57,667 bases of DNA from Prevotella sp. (GTDB lineage: Bacteria; Bacteroidota; Bacteroidia; Bacteroidales; Bacteroidaceae), in assembly GCA_017430675.1 (NCBI GenBank), contig JAFRMM010000058.1, positions 1 to 57,667 of the forward strand, in the 5' to 3' direction. This document shows positions 43,908 to 51,724 of this stretch, piece after piece. Position 1 is the first letter of the stretch. Every line of letters starts with the position of its first letter. The position numbers and the translations under genes are program-made. The notes under the pieces are model-generated. The model ran no database searches and was not told the DNA's origin. It was given only the letters and a program-made list of their open reading frames with translations.

Positions 43908-45548
43908 CTATTTTTTTACCTTATAAAGTTTCTCGGCCTTCTTCTCAAGCCTTCCCGTGGGAACCAGTTCGTCCATGAAATACGAGGCACCATAGTGATT
44001 TGACGCCGACAGGAGATAGGTGTCGCCCGGAAGGAAGTGCGAAGATACACTGTCAAGATAAGACACGAGTTCCTGACTGTCGGTTAATGCCTTGGGCATG
44101 ACAATACGCCAGAAATGCAGGTCGTGCTGGGGATTGGACAGCGTATAGCAGTAGGTCTCTGGCATCTTCTCCAACCGATGGTAATGGTATTGCTCTGTCA
44201 TGAAATCATAGGAGACAGGAGCGGAGACGCCCCACTCCAAGGTCAGGACATTCGACGTGGGAACGGAGTCGAGCACGGCTTTCTGCTGTCTGCGCCAGTC
44301 GCCTATCAGTTCCTTGATGGTATGGATATACCAAGGATAGAACACATGACCTGTCAGCAGCATATTCTCATCATTGGTCACCAACTGGAAGCCTGCCCCA
44401 ATGCCGACAGAATAGGCTGTATTCCCGCGCTCCGTCTCATAGAGCGGCTTCACGATGCCTACCTTACTCAGGGGGTTGACATTAAACCACGGCAGACTCA
44501 GGTTGCTCTTTCGCACGGAAACGGTCATAAAGAGCACAAGACCTATCCCGACGGCCCACTGCAGGACAGGACGGTGACGCAGTTTGTCCTGCAACCATGC
44601 CAATGCATAGACACCGGCAATAATCACGAAGGGCGCATTGTAGAGGAAATGCTTCGAGGCGTTACCAAACAGGACATAGACACTATGCAACAAGATGATG
44701 GGCACCAGCACCAGGAACAGTTCCTTATAGTGCTTCTTCGTCCACATAACAAACAGTCCCAGCGGCATCAGGATAAAATAAGCCAGCGAATAGAAGCCCG
44801 TGATGGAAAGGATGCGCTCCGTGGAGGTGATGATAAAGTTCCACTTCTGGTAGGCGCCATAGGTGCGCAACGCCTCTGCGCCCATCATCCAGAAGAAGAA
44901 GAGTCCCAACACCACGATGACCACACCCATGACCACCGACATGCCCAAAGCCCGCTTCCATGGTTTCCCCTCATAGACGAGCATCGGCAGGATTGTCGGG
45001 AAGACAATGACAATATCGAGCCGTAAGAGGACGGCGACAATCAACAGCAGCACCAACAGCCAGTAACGCTCCCTGCTGATCATGATCAGGGCCCAGATGA
45101 AACAGGCTACCGCCGGAATGGCCGAGTTGGGGTACATCGCTATGGCATAACTCTCCGGGAGGAGCATCGTGGCAATCAGGATTCTCGTCTTGGATACATG
45201 GGTAACATGCTGGATGAAGGAGATACTGCCAAAGAGAAATACCAAAGTCGCAACAACCGTCATCCCACAATAAATCTGCTCGCAGGTAAAGAAGGGCATC
45301 AGATGCTTTAAGGAGACAATCAGGATGGTGATCAGCGGCTGCATCCGGTACTCGTATGAATAGATGGGCGGGAACGACCAGCCCTCACGGTACATGATGT
45401 CACAGCCAAGGATAATTTCCTGCCCATCGGTCTCATAAGCCCTAAGGGGGAATATACCGTAACACATCCATAGGACAAACAACGTCAATAGGATCGGAAA
45501 GGAATACCTGTCAACGAATCTATATACGGTGGTCCAAACGTTGTTCAT
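43908..45548 (-). CDS. Polytopic membrane protein, GT-C glycosyltransferase-like
   Basis: A 546-aa protein with about ten hydrophobic helices in the first 350 residues and a soluble C-terminal part. An acidic residue pair follows the first helix (AYETDGQEIILGCDIMYREGW), as in GT-C enzymes that use lipid-linked sugars, and LPESYAIAMYPNSAIPA lies in a loop. Together with the GT2 gene downstream it may decorate lipid A, O-antigen or glycoproteins. It is the first gene of the leftward operon that runs into the cobalamin genes. The family assignment is based on topology, not on a clear signature. Confidence 0.65.
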   Translation of the reverse strand: MNNVWTTVYRFVDRYSFPILLTLFVLWMCYGIFPLRAYETDGQEIILGCDIMYREGWSFPPIYSYEYRMQPLITILIVSLKHLMPFFTCEQIYCGMTVVATLVFLFGSISFIQHVTHVSKTRILIATMLLPESYAIAMYPNSAIPAVACFIWALIMISRERYWLLVLLLIVAVLLRLDIVIVFPTILPMLVYEGKPWKRALGMSVVMGVVIVVLGLFFFWMMGAEALRTYGAYQKWNFIITSTERILSITGFYSLAYFILMPLGLFVMWTKKHYKELFLVLVPIILLHSVYVLFGNASKHFLYNAPFVIIAGVYALAWLQDKLRHRPVLQWAVGIGLVLFMTVSVRKSNLSLPWFNVNPLSKVGIVKPLYETERGNTAYSVGIGAGFQLVTNDENMLLTGHVFYPWYIHTIKELIGDWRRQQKAVLDSVPTSNVLTLEWGVSAPVSYDFMTEQYHYHRLEKMPETYCYTLSNPQHDLHFWRIVMPKALTDSQELVSYLDSVSSHFLPGDTYLLSASNHYGASYFMDELVPTGRLEKKAEKLYKVKK

Positions 45549-45579
45549 ATCTTCTACTCTATTTGCTACAAAACATCTG

Positions 45580-45587
45580 CAAAGATA
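45580..45587 (-). promoter_or_regulatory. -7 box of the GT-cobalamin operon
   Basis: TATCTTTG on the minus strand, 31 nt upstream of the ATG at 45548. No riboswitch-like element is seen in this leader. Confidence 0.6.
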
Positions 45588-45637
45588 ATATTTTTTTTCG
45601 TACGATGTATATCTTTCTTTCTTTTTTTGCCAAAATA

Positions 45638-45652
45638 CCCTGTTAATCAGGG
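45638..45652 (-). terminator. Weak hairpin after mntP
   Basis: CCCTG and CAGGG with a five-base loop, followed in the leftward direction by TATTTTGG. A short stem; possible terminator. Confidence 0.35.
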
Positions 45653-45665
45653 GATAAATGACCTA

Positions 45666-46247
45666 TTACCCTATCCCGAAGAGGTGAGTCAGCAGGATTT
45701 TCACACCGATGACCACCAGGATGATACCGCCCAGAAGTTCTGGTTTCAGACGGTGGGCGATGCTCTTGCCAAAACGGGTGCCCAGCCCATAGCCGAAGAT
45801 GGTGAAGAGAAAAGACACGAGACCTATGATCCACAAAGGAACCGTCAGTTGCGCCAACTGGTGATACCCCGTACAGGCGAAGGAGATACCGACTGCCAGG
45901 GCATCGATGCTTGTGGCGACAGCCAGGAGCAGTTGCGTGCGCAGGTGACGGGGATTAAAGGAAGGCTCCTGCTCCTCCGCGAACGACTCCTTGATCATCT
46001 TACCGCCGATAAAAGCCAACAGGGCGAAGGCGATCCAGTGGTCGATGGCCTCCAGATGCTCACTGAATCGACTCGTGGCCAGCCATCCGACAAGCGGCAT
46101 CAGGGCCTGGAACAGTCCGAAGAGAAGAGCCATACGAAGAACCATGCCCCATAGCCAATGACGGACGATCACGCCGCTGACAATGGAGACGGTGAAACAG
46201 TCCATCGCCAACGCCACAGCCAACAGCCAGATATCCAGTGAGTTCAT
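45666..46247 (-). CDS. mntP: Manganese efflux pump
   Basis: A 193-aa six-helix membrane protein of the MntP (YebN) family. The two half-repeats each carry the conserved acidic motif: ALAMDCFTVSIVSG near the N-terminus and VATSIDALAVGISFA in the middle; GGKMIKES and GIILVVIGVKILLTHL are further family segments. It exports excess Mn2+. It is a single gene with its own -7 box; no manganese riboswitch was recognised in the short leader. The ATG at 46247 gives the standard N-terminus. Confidence 0.92.
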   Translation of the reverse strand: MNSLDIWLLAVALAMDCFTVSIVSGVIVRHWLWGMVLRMALLFGLFQALMPLVGWLATSRFSEHLEAIDHWIAFALLAFIGGKMIKESFAEEQEPSFNPRHLRTQLLLAVATSIDALAVGISFACTGYHQLAQLTVPLWIIGLVSFLFTIFGYGLGTRFGKSIAHRLKPELLGGIILVVIGVKILLTHLFGIG

Positions 46248-46283
46248 ATAGTATTTGTTTACCTCTTTCCTACACTTTGGCTG

Positions 46284-46291
46284 CAAAAATA
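46284..46291 (-). promoter_or_regulatory. Possible -7 box of mntP
   Basis: TATTTTTG on the minus strand, 36 nt upstream of the ATG. Confidence 0.4.
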
Positions 46292-46301
46292 AGAAAAAAA
46301 T

Positions 46302-46343
46302 ATGAATTATGGATTATTAATTATGAATTATTTATTATCTTTG
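46302..46343. repeat. Degenerate heptamer array at the GH36 promoter
   Basis: ATGAATT, ATGGATT, ATTAATT, ATGAATT, ATTTATT and ATCTTTG run in strict 7-bp register; the last unit is part of the promoter -7 box. Confidence 0.65.
46336..46343 (+). promoter_or_regulatory. -7 box of the GH36 gene
   Basis: TATCTTTG, 30 nt before the ATG at 46374. Confidence 0.7.
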
Positions 46344-46373
46344 CAACATCATTATGTAACTAAAGACAATTTT

Positions 46374-48563
46374 ATGAAGAAGTTCTTATTCTTTGCATTC
46401 CTCATGGCCACGACCCAGACGGCTATGGCGGAGCAGGTGACGATCCAGACCAAGAACACCACGATGGTTCTGAACGTGGATCAGGGCAAACAACCCCAGT
46501 ACGTCTATTACGGTGCCCGTCTGAGCGATGCCGACCTGCAGCACCTGCAGGAGTCTGCCGCCTCCGGACGCATGGACGCTTACCCCGCCTACGGCATGAA
46601 CTGCCCTGCCGAGGCTGCCCTCGCCATGACACATGCCGACGGTAACCTCTCGACAGAACTGCTGGCAACCGGTTCCGTCACCCATGAGGGGATGATTACC
46701 CGCATCCTCATGAAAGACCCCGTCTATCCCATCACCGTGGCCCTCTGTTACATGCCCCGTGTTGATGAGGACATCATCGAGACCTGGACAGAGATCCAGA
46801 ACGGTGAGGCCAAGGCCGTCACCCTGACGCAGTTTGCCTCTATCTGTCTGCCCATCCGTCGCGGTGACGTGTGGCTCTCCCACTTCTACGGCTCCTGGGC
46901 CAATGAGGCACAACTCGTGGAGGAGCCCATCCTGCCCGGCGAGAAAGTAATCAAGAATAAAGACGGTACGCGCAACTCCCATACCGACCATGCCGAGGTG
47001 ATGTTCTCCCTTGACGGCAAGGGCCGTGAGAACTGCGGCGACGTCATCGGCGCTGCCCTCTGCTACAGTGGCAACTTCCAACTGAAGATCGATACCGACG
47101 ATACCGAGTTCCACTATTTCTTCGCAGGCATCAACCCCGACAACTCCGAGTATCACCTGAAGAAGGGCGAGTACTTCGTCACGCCGAAGGTGGCGCTGAG
47201 TTTCTCGAAGTGCGGTCTCTCTGGTGTCTCGCGCAACTTCCACAAATGGGGACGTAAGTACATGCTTGCCCACGGCAACAAGGAGCGTAAGATCCTGTTG
47301 AACTCGTGGGAGGGCGTCTATTTCGACATCAACCAGGCGGGCATGGACCAGATGATGGGTGACATCGCCTCGATGGGCGGTGAACTCTTCGTGATGGATG
47401 ATGGCTGGTTTGGCGACAAGTATCCCCGCAAGACCGATAACTCCTCGCTCGGTGACTGGGTGGTGGATAAGAACAAGTTGCCCGAGGGCATCGAGGGTCT
47501 GCTGCGCGATGCCAAAAAGCATGGTATCAAGTTCGGCATCTGGATCGAGCCCGAGATGTCGAACACCGTCAGCGAACTCTACGAGGCCCATCCCGACTGG
47601 ATCGTCAAGGCCCCGAAGCGCGAGCCCGTCTTAGGCCGCGGCGGCACACAGGTGGTGCTCGATCTCTCCAACCCCAAGGTGCAGGACTTCGTGTTCTCCA
47701 TCGTCGATGACCTGATGACCAAGTATCCTGAGATCGACTATATCAAGTGGGATGCTAACATGCCCATCCTGAACCACGGTTCGCAGTACCTGACGATGAA
47801 CGACCAGAGCCACCTCTATATCGAGTATCACCGTGGCTTCGAGAAGGTCTGCCAGCGCATCCGTGCCAAATACCCCGACCTCACTATCCAGGCCTGTGCC
47901 TCTGGTGGCGGACGTGCCAACTGGGGTGTGCTGCCCTACTTTGACGAGTTCTGGGTCTCCGACAATACCGACGCCCTCCAGCGCATCTACATGCAGTGGG
48001 GCACCTCCTACTTCTTCCCCGCCATCGCCATGGCCTCGCATATCTCCGCCACGCCTAACCACACCGTCTTCCGCACCACGGCCATGAAGTACCGCATCGA
48101 CGTGGCTATGAGTGGACGCCTGGGTATGGAGATCCAGCCCAAGAACATGACCGACGACGAGAAGGCCCTCTGTCGCAATGCCATCCAGGAGTACAAGCAG
48201 ATCCGTCCCGTGGTGCAGTTCGGCGATCTCTACCGTCTCGTATCTCCTTACGACAAGAAAGGCCTTGCCTCGCTGATGTATGTCGATGAGGCCAAGACGA
48301 AGAGCGTCTTCTTCTGGTGGAAGACGGAGTCGTTCCAAAACGAGCACCTGCCCCGTGTAAAAATGGCCGGTCTCGATGCCAATAAATATTATAAGGTACA
48401 CGAACTGAACCGCATCGACCTGAAGCCGCTCGACATCGAGGGCAAGTCGTTCTCTGGTGCCTACCTGATGAACCACGGTCTCGAGGTGCCCTACCGCAAC
48501 GAGACCGAGTGGTCGAAGAAGAACGACTGGTCGAGTCGCGTCCTTCTCCTCGAAGCCGAATAA
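46374..48563 (+). CDS. Secreted alpha-galactosidase, GH36
   Basis: A 729-aa exported GH36 (clan GH-D) enzyme that cleaves alpha-linked galactose, for example from raffinose-type oligosaccharides or galactomannan. A signal peptide (MKKFLFFAFLMATTQTAMAE) is followed by an N-terminal beta-supersandwich, the barrel with DDGWFGDKYPRKTDN, the nucleophile Asp in YIKWDANMPI (about D460), the CASGGGRANWGVL motif, and the acid/base Asp in FWVSDNTDALQR (about D530), then a C-terminal beta domain. I chose the ATG at 46374 because it gives the signal peptide; upstream in-frame ATGs fall in the repeat before the promoter. It is monocistronic and converges with the DUF6080-like gene. Confidence 0.93.
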   Translation: MKKFLFFAFLMATTQTAMAEQVTIQTKNTTMVLNVDQGKQPQYVYYGARLSDADLQHLQESAASGRMDAYPAYGMNCPAEAALAMTHADGNLSTELLATGSVTHEGMITRILMKDPVYPITVALCYMPRVDEDIIETWTEIQNGEAKAVTLTQFASICLPIRRGDVWLSHFYGSWANEAQLVEEPILPGEKVIKNKDGTRNSHTDHAEVMFSLDGKGRENCGDVIGAALCYSGNFQLKIDTDDTEFHYFFAGINPDNSEYHLKKGEYFVTPKVALSFSKCGLSGVSRNFHKWGRKYMLAHGNKERKILLNSWEGVYFDINQAGMDQMMGDIASMGGELFVMDDGWFGDKYPRKTDNSSLGDWVVDKNKLPEGIEGLLRDAKKHGIKFGIWIEPEMSNTVSELYEAHPDWIVKAPKREPVLGRGGTQVVLDLSNPKVQDFVFSIVDDLMTKYPEIDYIKWDANMPILNHGSQYLTMNDQSHLYIEYHRGFEKVCQRIRAKYPDLTIQACASGGGRANWGVLPYFDEFWVSDNTDALQRIYMQWGTSYFFPAIAMASHISATPNHTVFRTTAMKYRIDVAMSGRLGMEIQPKNMTDDEKALCRNAIQEYKQIRPVVQFGDLYRLVSPYDKKGLASLMYVDEAKTKSVFFWWKTESFQNEHLPRVKMAGLDANKYYKVHELNRIDLKPLDIEGKSFSGAYLMNHGLEVPYRNETEWSKKNDWSSRVLLLEAE

Positions 48564-48586
48564 AATAATTCACCGTCCCCAGTGAG

Positions 48587-49996
48587 TTACAAGACGGCGT
48601 TGATGGGAGAGCGGAGGAAATCGAAGAGGAGCCAACCGTTATAAACCAAGAGATAGAAAGTCAGCGCAAGGACTGCCAGTTGGAGAGCCTTGTGCTGATT
48701 GTTTTTTGCATTCCGGAAAGCGTAGCCGATGGCCAGGGGTACGACAAACAGCCAGTGGGGTGCCATGATGAAGATCTCGTTGATGCCGAAGCCCAGCATC
48801 AGGTGGATCACCATGTCGAAGCCGAAGAATGACATCGCCAGCCACAGGAAACGGCTACGGCGACCACACCAGAGGCCGATAGCCGTCAGGAGCAGGATGA
48901 TGCCCTCGACAACATAACTCCAGATCCATTCGTACTTCACGAAGACGGGACGACCCACCAAGGTGTCCTCCAGGAAGTGCTGGCGGTGGAACTGGATGGT
49001 CTCGCCGAAAAGGTTCTCATAAATCGTCTGCAGACGGGAGGTCGTCATGTCCGTCCACTTCCAGTAACCGTGGTCCTTCATCGGCGTGCCCGACTTAGCG
49101 GCCTGTCGCTTGAGCACTTCCTCCCGTTTTGCCTGTCTGGCCTGATAGGCTTTCTGCTGCTCTGGTGTCATCTGTGCGACGCGCTCCGCCGCCAGCCGCT
49201 CCCTCTCGGCCTTTGCCTCCTGTTTCGCCTGTTCCCTGGGCTTCACGAAGACCTGGTTCTGCCACATCGCTGTCCCCCAGAGCAGAACGACAGGAAGAAT
49301 GACTGCCAAGAGCAGGTACTTCGGACGGAAGAAGTCCCTGCCATTCACCAACAGACCCGAGAGAAAGACCTTGACGCCATTGCTGATCGTGACACCCCCT
49401 GTGATGATAAACAGCAGGGCAGACTGCCACCAGGTGAACACCCTGTCCTCCATCAGAAACCTGCCAGAGATATAGAGCGTCAGCATCAGCAGGAACATGG
49501 AGACGGTGAAATGGTCGGGCACCAGCACCGACAGCATGATATAGGCAAAGGAGTAATAGAACGCCGACAATAAGGTTGCATCGTAATAGCCCAGCGAGAG
49601 AACCTCGCGATTGATCCTGTATAAGAAGATATACGTGTAGAGCGAACTCAGGATCAGGGGTATCGCCACCAGATACTGCACGCAGTTCACGCCGAAGAGG
49701 GCCGTCAGTCCCTGATTGAGCAGCCACAGTGGCCAGATCATAAAGGCCAGCAAAGGATGGCGCACCGCATTATAGACGACATCCCAGTCGCTGACGGTCA
49801 GATAGGTATAGGGGTCGTAGCCCGCCAGATGGAACTCACGCTCGAACACCTTCCAGTAGGGGCCAAAACCCTCCTGCATGAACAGGTCATGCATGCGGTA
49901 GATAAACAGGGCGTTGAAGATGATGATGACAACGAGGGCCACGACAGCCTGAATACGCTCCTCAGGCCTGATCTTGAAAATCTTGAAAGGGTTCAT
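48587..49996 (-). CDS. Polytopic membrane protein, DUF6080-like
   Basis: A 469-aa integral membrane protein with about ten helices and a charged cytoplasmic loop rich in Lys, Glu, Arg and Gln (REQAKQEAKAERERLAAERV, about 258-310). The pattern matches Bacteroidetes DUF6080 proteins and has the overall look of GT-C-type enzymes (EREFHLAGYDPYTYLTVSDW after the first helix). Its start overlaps the HAD gene stop by 4 bp, and it is the last gene of the yicC-led operon. An envelope-glycan role is inferred only from neighbours. Confidence 0.65.
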   Translation of the reverse strand: MNPFKIFKIRPEERIQAVVALVVIIIFNALFIYRMHDLFMQEGFGPYWKVFEREFHLAGYDPYTYLTVSDWDVVYNAVRHPLLAFMIWPLWLLNQGLTALFGVNCVQYLVAIPLILSSLYTYIFLYRINREVLSLGYYDATLLSAFYYSFAYIMLSVLVPDHFTVSMFLLMLTLYISGRFLMEDRVFTWWQSALLFIITGGVTISNGVKVFLSGLLVNGRDFFRPKYLLLAVILPVVLLWGTAMWQNQVFVKPREQAKQEAKAERERLAAERVAQMTPEQQKAYQARQAKREEVLKRQAAKSGTPMKDHGYWKWTDMTTSRLQTIYENLFGETIQFHRQHFLEDTLVGRPVFVKYEWIWSYVVEGIILLLTAIGLWCGRRSRFLWLAMSFFGFDMVIHLMLGFGINEIFIMAPHWLFVVPLAIGYAFRNAKNNQHKALQLAVLALTFYLLVYNGWLLFDFLRSPINAVL

Positions 49997-50577
49997 ACGC
50001 GAAACGGTTTATAATGCGCCTCATCGGCAAAGGCCAGCAACTCCTTGTCGCCGCCGCTATCGCCAAAGGCTGTCAGATGATACTCATGACGATCAGGATA
50101 CAGGGCCAGGATACGGTTCACCTTTTCCTGCCCATAGCAGTTAGGCGTCTGGAAACGGCCTGTCAACCTGCCGTTCCTCTCCTCTACTCGCGTGCCGACG
50201 ATGGTCACTCCAGGGAAGAAGGGCTGTACCCAGTTGTCGATGCTCGCACTGACGATGAGCACCTCCGCCCCGTCGGCCTGAGCCTGTTGTACGGTCCTGA
50301 TACCCTCGGGCCTCAGCAGGGAACGGTTGTCAGCCGCAAACTGACGGCACAGGGTGTCAAAGACGTCGAGCGGCATCCCCTTGAAATAGTAAGAGAACAC
50401 CCGCTGCTTCACTTTCCAGTTCGGATAAAAGCCCAACTTCATCAGTACCAGCAGATGGGCATGGCGCAGGAACCCCCACACGAAGGCCCGCATGCCCTTG
50501 GCGTAACGGATAAAGGCCAGAAGCGTGTCACGCGTCGTCAGCGTCCCGTCGAAGTCAAAGGCATAAATCTTCCTCAT
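49993..50577 (-). CDS. HAD-superfamily phosphatase, subfamily IB
   Basis: A 194-aa cytoplasmic phosphoserine-phosphatase-like HAD enzyme. The three catalytic motifs are clear: DFDGTLTTRDTL (nucleophile Asp), VLIVSASIDNW (motif II Ser), and FGDSGGDKELL (motif IV). The cap helices are typical for HAD-IB proteins that dephosphorylate small molecules or lipid-linked intermediates. It overlaps both neighbours by 4 bp (ATGA type), so it is co-translated with the acyltransferase upstream and the membrane protein downstream. Confidence 0.87.
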   Translation of the reverse strand: MRKIYAFDFDGTLTTRDTLLAFIRYAKGMRAFVWGFLRHAHLLVLMKLGFYPNWKVKQRVFSYYFKGMPLDVFDTLCRQFAADNRSLLRPEGIRTVQQAQADGAEVLIVSASIDNWVQPFFPGVTIVGTRVEERNGRLTGRFQTPNCYGQEKVNRILALYPDRHEYHLTAFGDSGGDKELLAFADEAHYKPFRV

Positions 50578-51659
50578 AGTCTAGGACTGGGTATCTGGTC
50601 TATGATCTTCTTCACAAGCCACGACACGACGAGCGTCGCCACAACATAGAGCAGCAATCCTGCGTACATCTCATCCTGAAGATACGGACGCACGAAGATC
50701 TTACGCACCAAAGGATGCGTCACGAAGATGGCGGCAGAGATACCGCCCAGCCACAGGATATAAGGCATGATGGTGTTCGGTATCAGTTTCACCAGGGCTA
50801 TCGTCCCGATAACTATCAGGGCTGGCACCCACAACCACTTGTCAAAACTCAGGACACTGAACATGAAAATACCGCCAATCATCACGACCAGTACAAGGAG
50901 ATAAGCCAACATCAGTGGCAGGCCGGAAGTGACCTTGACATGCTTCATGATCAGCGGTTCGAAGCGGGCGATGAGTACGCCCATGCCAAAGGGCAGCATG
51001 CCGCCCACCAGGTTATAGCGCAGACGCTCCAGCATCTCCATATCGTCGTAACAGTACATCTGCCACAGCCAACAGCCGATAATCAAGGCCACGACGATAC
51101 CCCAGTGACGCCAGCGGTAGAACACCAGCCGGTAGAGGATATAGAGTTGCAAGGTGACACCGAAATACCAATAGGGTCCGGGCCATATCACCTGTGACGG
51201 ATGCTCGAGGAAATTGGCATACATACCCAACATGGCCAGGACCTCAGAGCACTGATAGCGATGCATCCCAGGCGTAACGGCATCGAGCATCGTGAAGAGC
51301 ACAAAACCCACGATCATAATACGGAACAGTTTCAGGTAGTTATAACGGACGAAGCGCCAGATGCCCACCTCGGGCAGAGTACCGCGCTCGTACTTCATCA
51401 CCAGACCGAAGCCACTGAGGAAGAGGAACACGGGTACGCCATAATGTCCGAAGAAGGAGAGCAGGTGCATGGGCAGGAACTCGTCCGGCTGCTGGATGAC
51501 GGTCCAGAGCCTGTCGCACTTCCACTGCAACCACGTGTATTCGTTCTCCCGGATGATGTCCTTCAGCCAGTGGCAGTAGTTGTGGAGCATGATAGCGAGG
51601 ATGGCTATGCCCTTCATCGCCGTACACTCCTCCCGTGTCAACCATTCTTTATTCGCCAT
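50574..51659 (-). CDS. Membrane acyltransferase (Acyltransferase_3/OafA-WecH type)
   Basis: A 361-aa protein with about ten membrane helices. The N-terminus CTAMKGIAILAIMLHNYCHW fits the acyltransferase-3 family, with the His of the first helix as likely catalytic residue; FLSGFGLVMKYER and YWYFGVTLQLYILYRLVFY are further family-like segments. Such enzymes O-acetylate surface glycans. The start is the ATG at 51659, immediately preceded by a heptamer repeat array that replaces any normal ribosome-binding region; an in-frame TTG at 51665 lies inside the repeat. Confidence 0.85.
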   Translation of the reverse strand: MANKEWLTREECTAMKGIAILAIMLHNYCHWLKDIIRENEYTWLQWKCDRLWTVIQQPDEFLPMHLLSFFGHYGVPVFLFLSGFGLVMKYERGTLPEVGIWRFVRYNYLKLFRIMIVGFVLFTMLDAVTPGMHRYQCSEVLAMLGMYANFLEHPSQVIWPGPYWYFGVTLQLYILYRLVFYRWRHWGIVVALIIGCWLWQMYCYDDMEMLERLRYNLVGGMLPFGMGVLIARFEPLIMKHVKVTSGLPLMLAYLLVLVVMIGGIFMFSVLSFDKWLWVPALIVIGTIALVKLIPNTIMPYILWLGGISAAIFVTHPLVRKIFVRPYLQDEMYAGLLLYVVATLVVSWLVKKIIDQIPSPRL

Positions 51660-51660
51660 C

Positions 51661-51724
51661 TTCAATTCTCAATTCTCAATTCTCAATTCTCAAATCTCAA
51701 TTATCAATTATCAATTATCAATTG
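51661..51724. repeat. Heptamer array between two envelope genes
   Basis: On the leftward coding strand ATAATTG (three units), AGATTTG and AGAATTG (four units) run from the end of the phosphoethanolamine transferase gene to 1 bp before the acyltransferase ATG. The last residues (QLIIDN) and stop of the transferase are encoded by the array. Confidence 0.88.
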
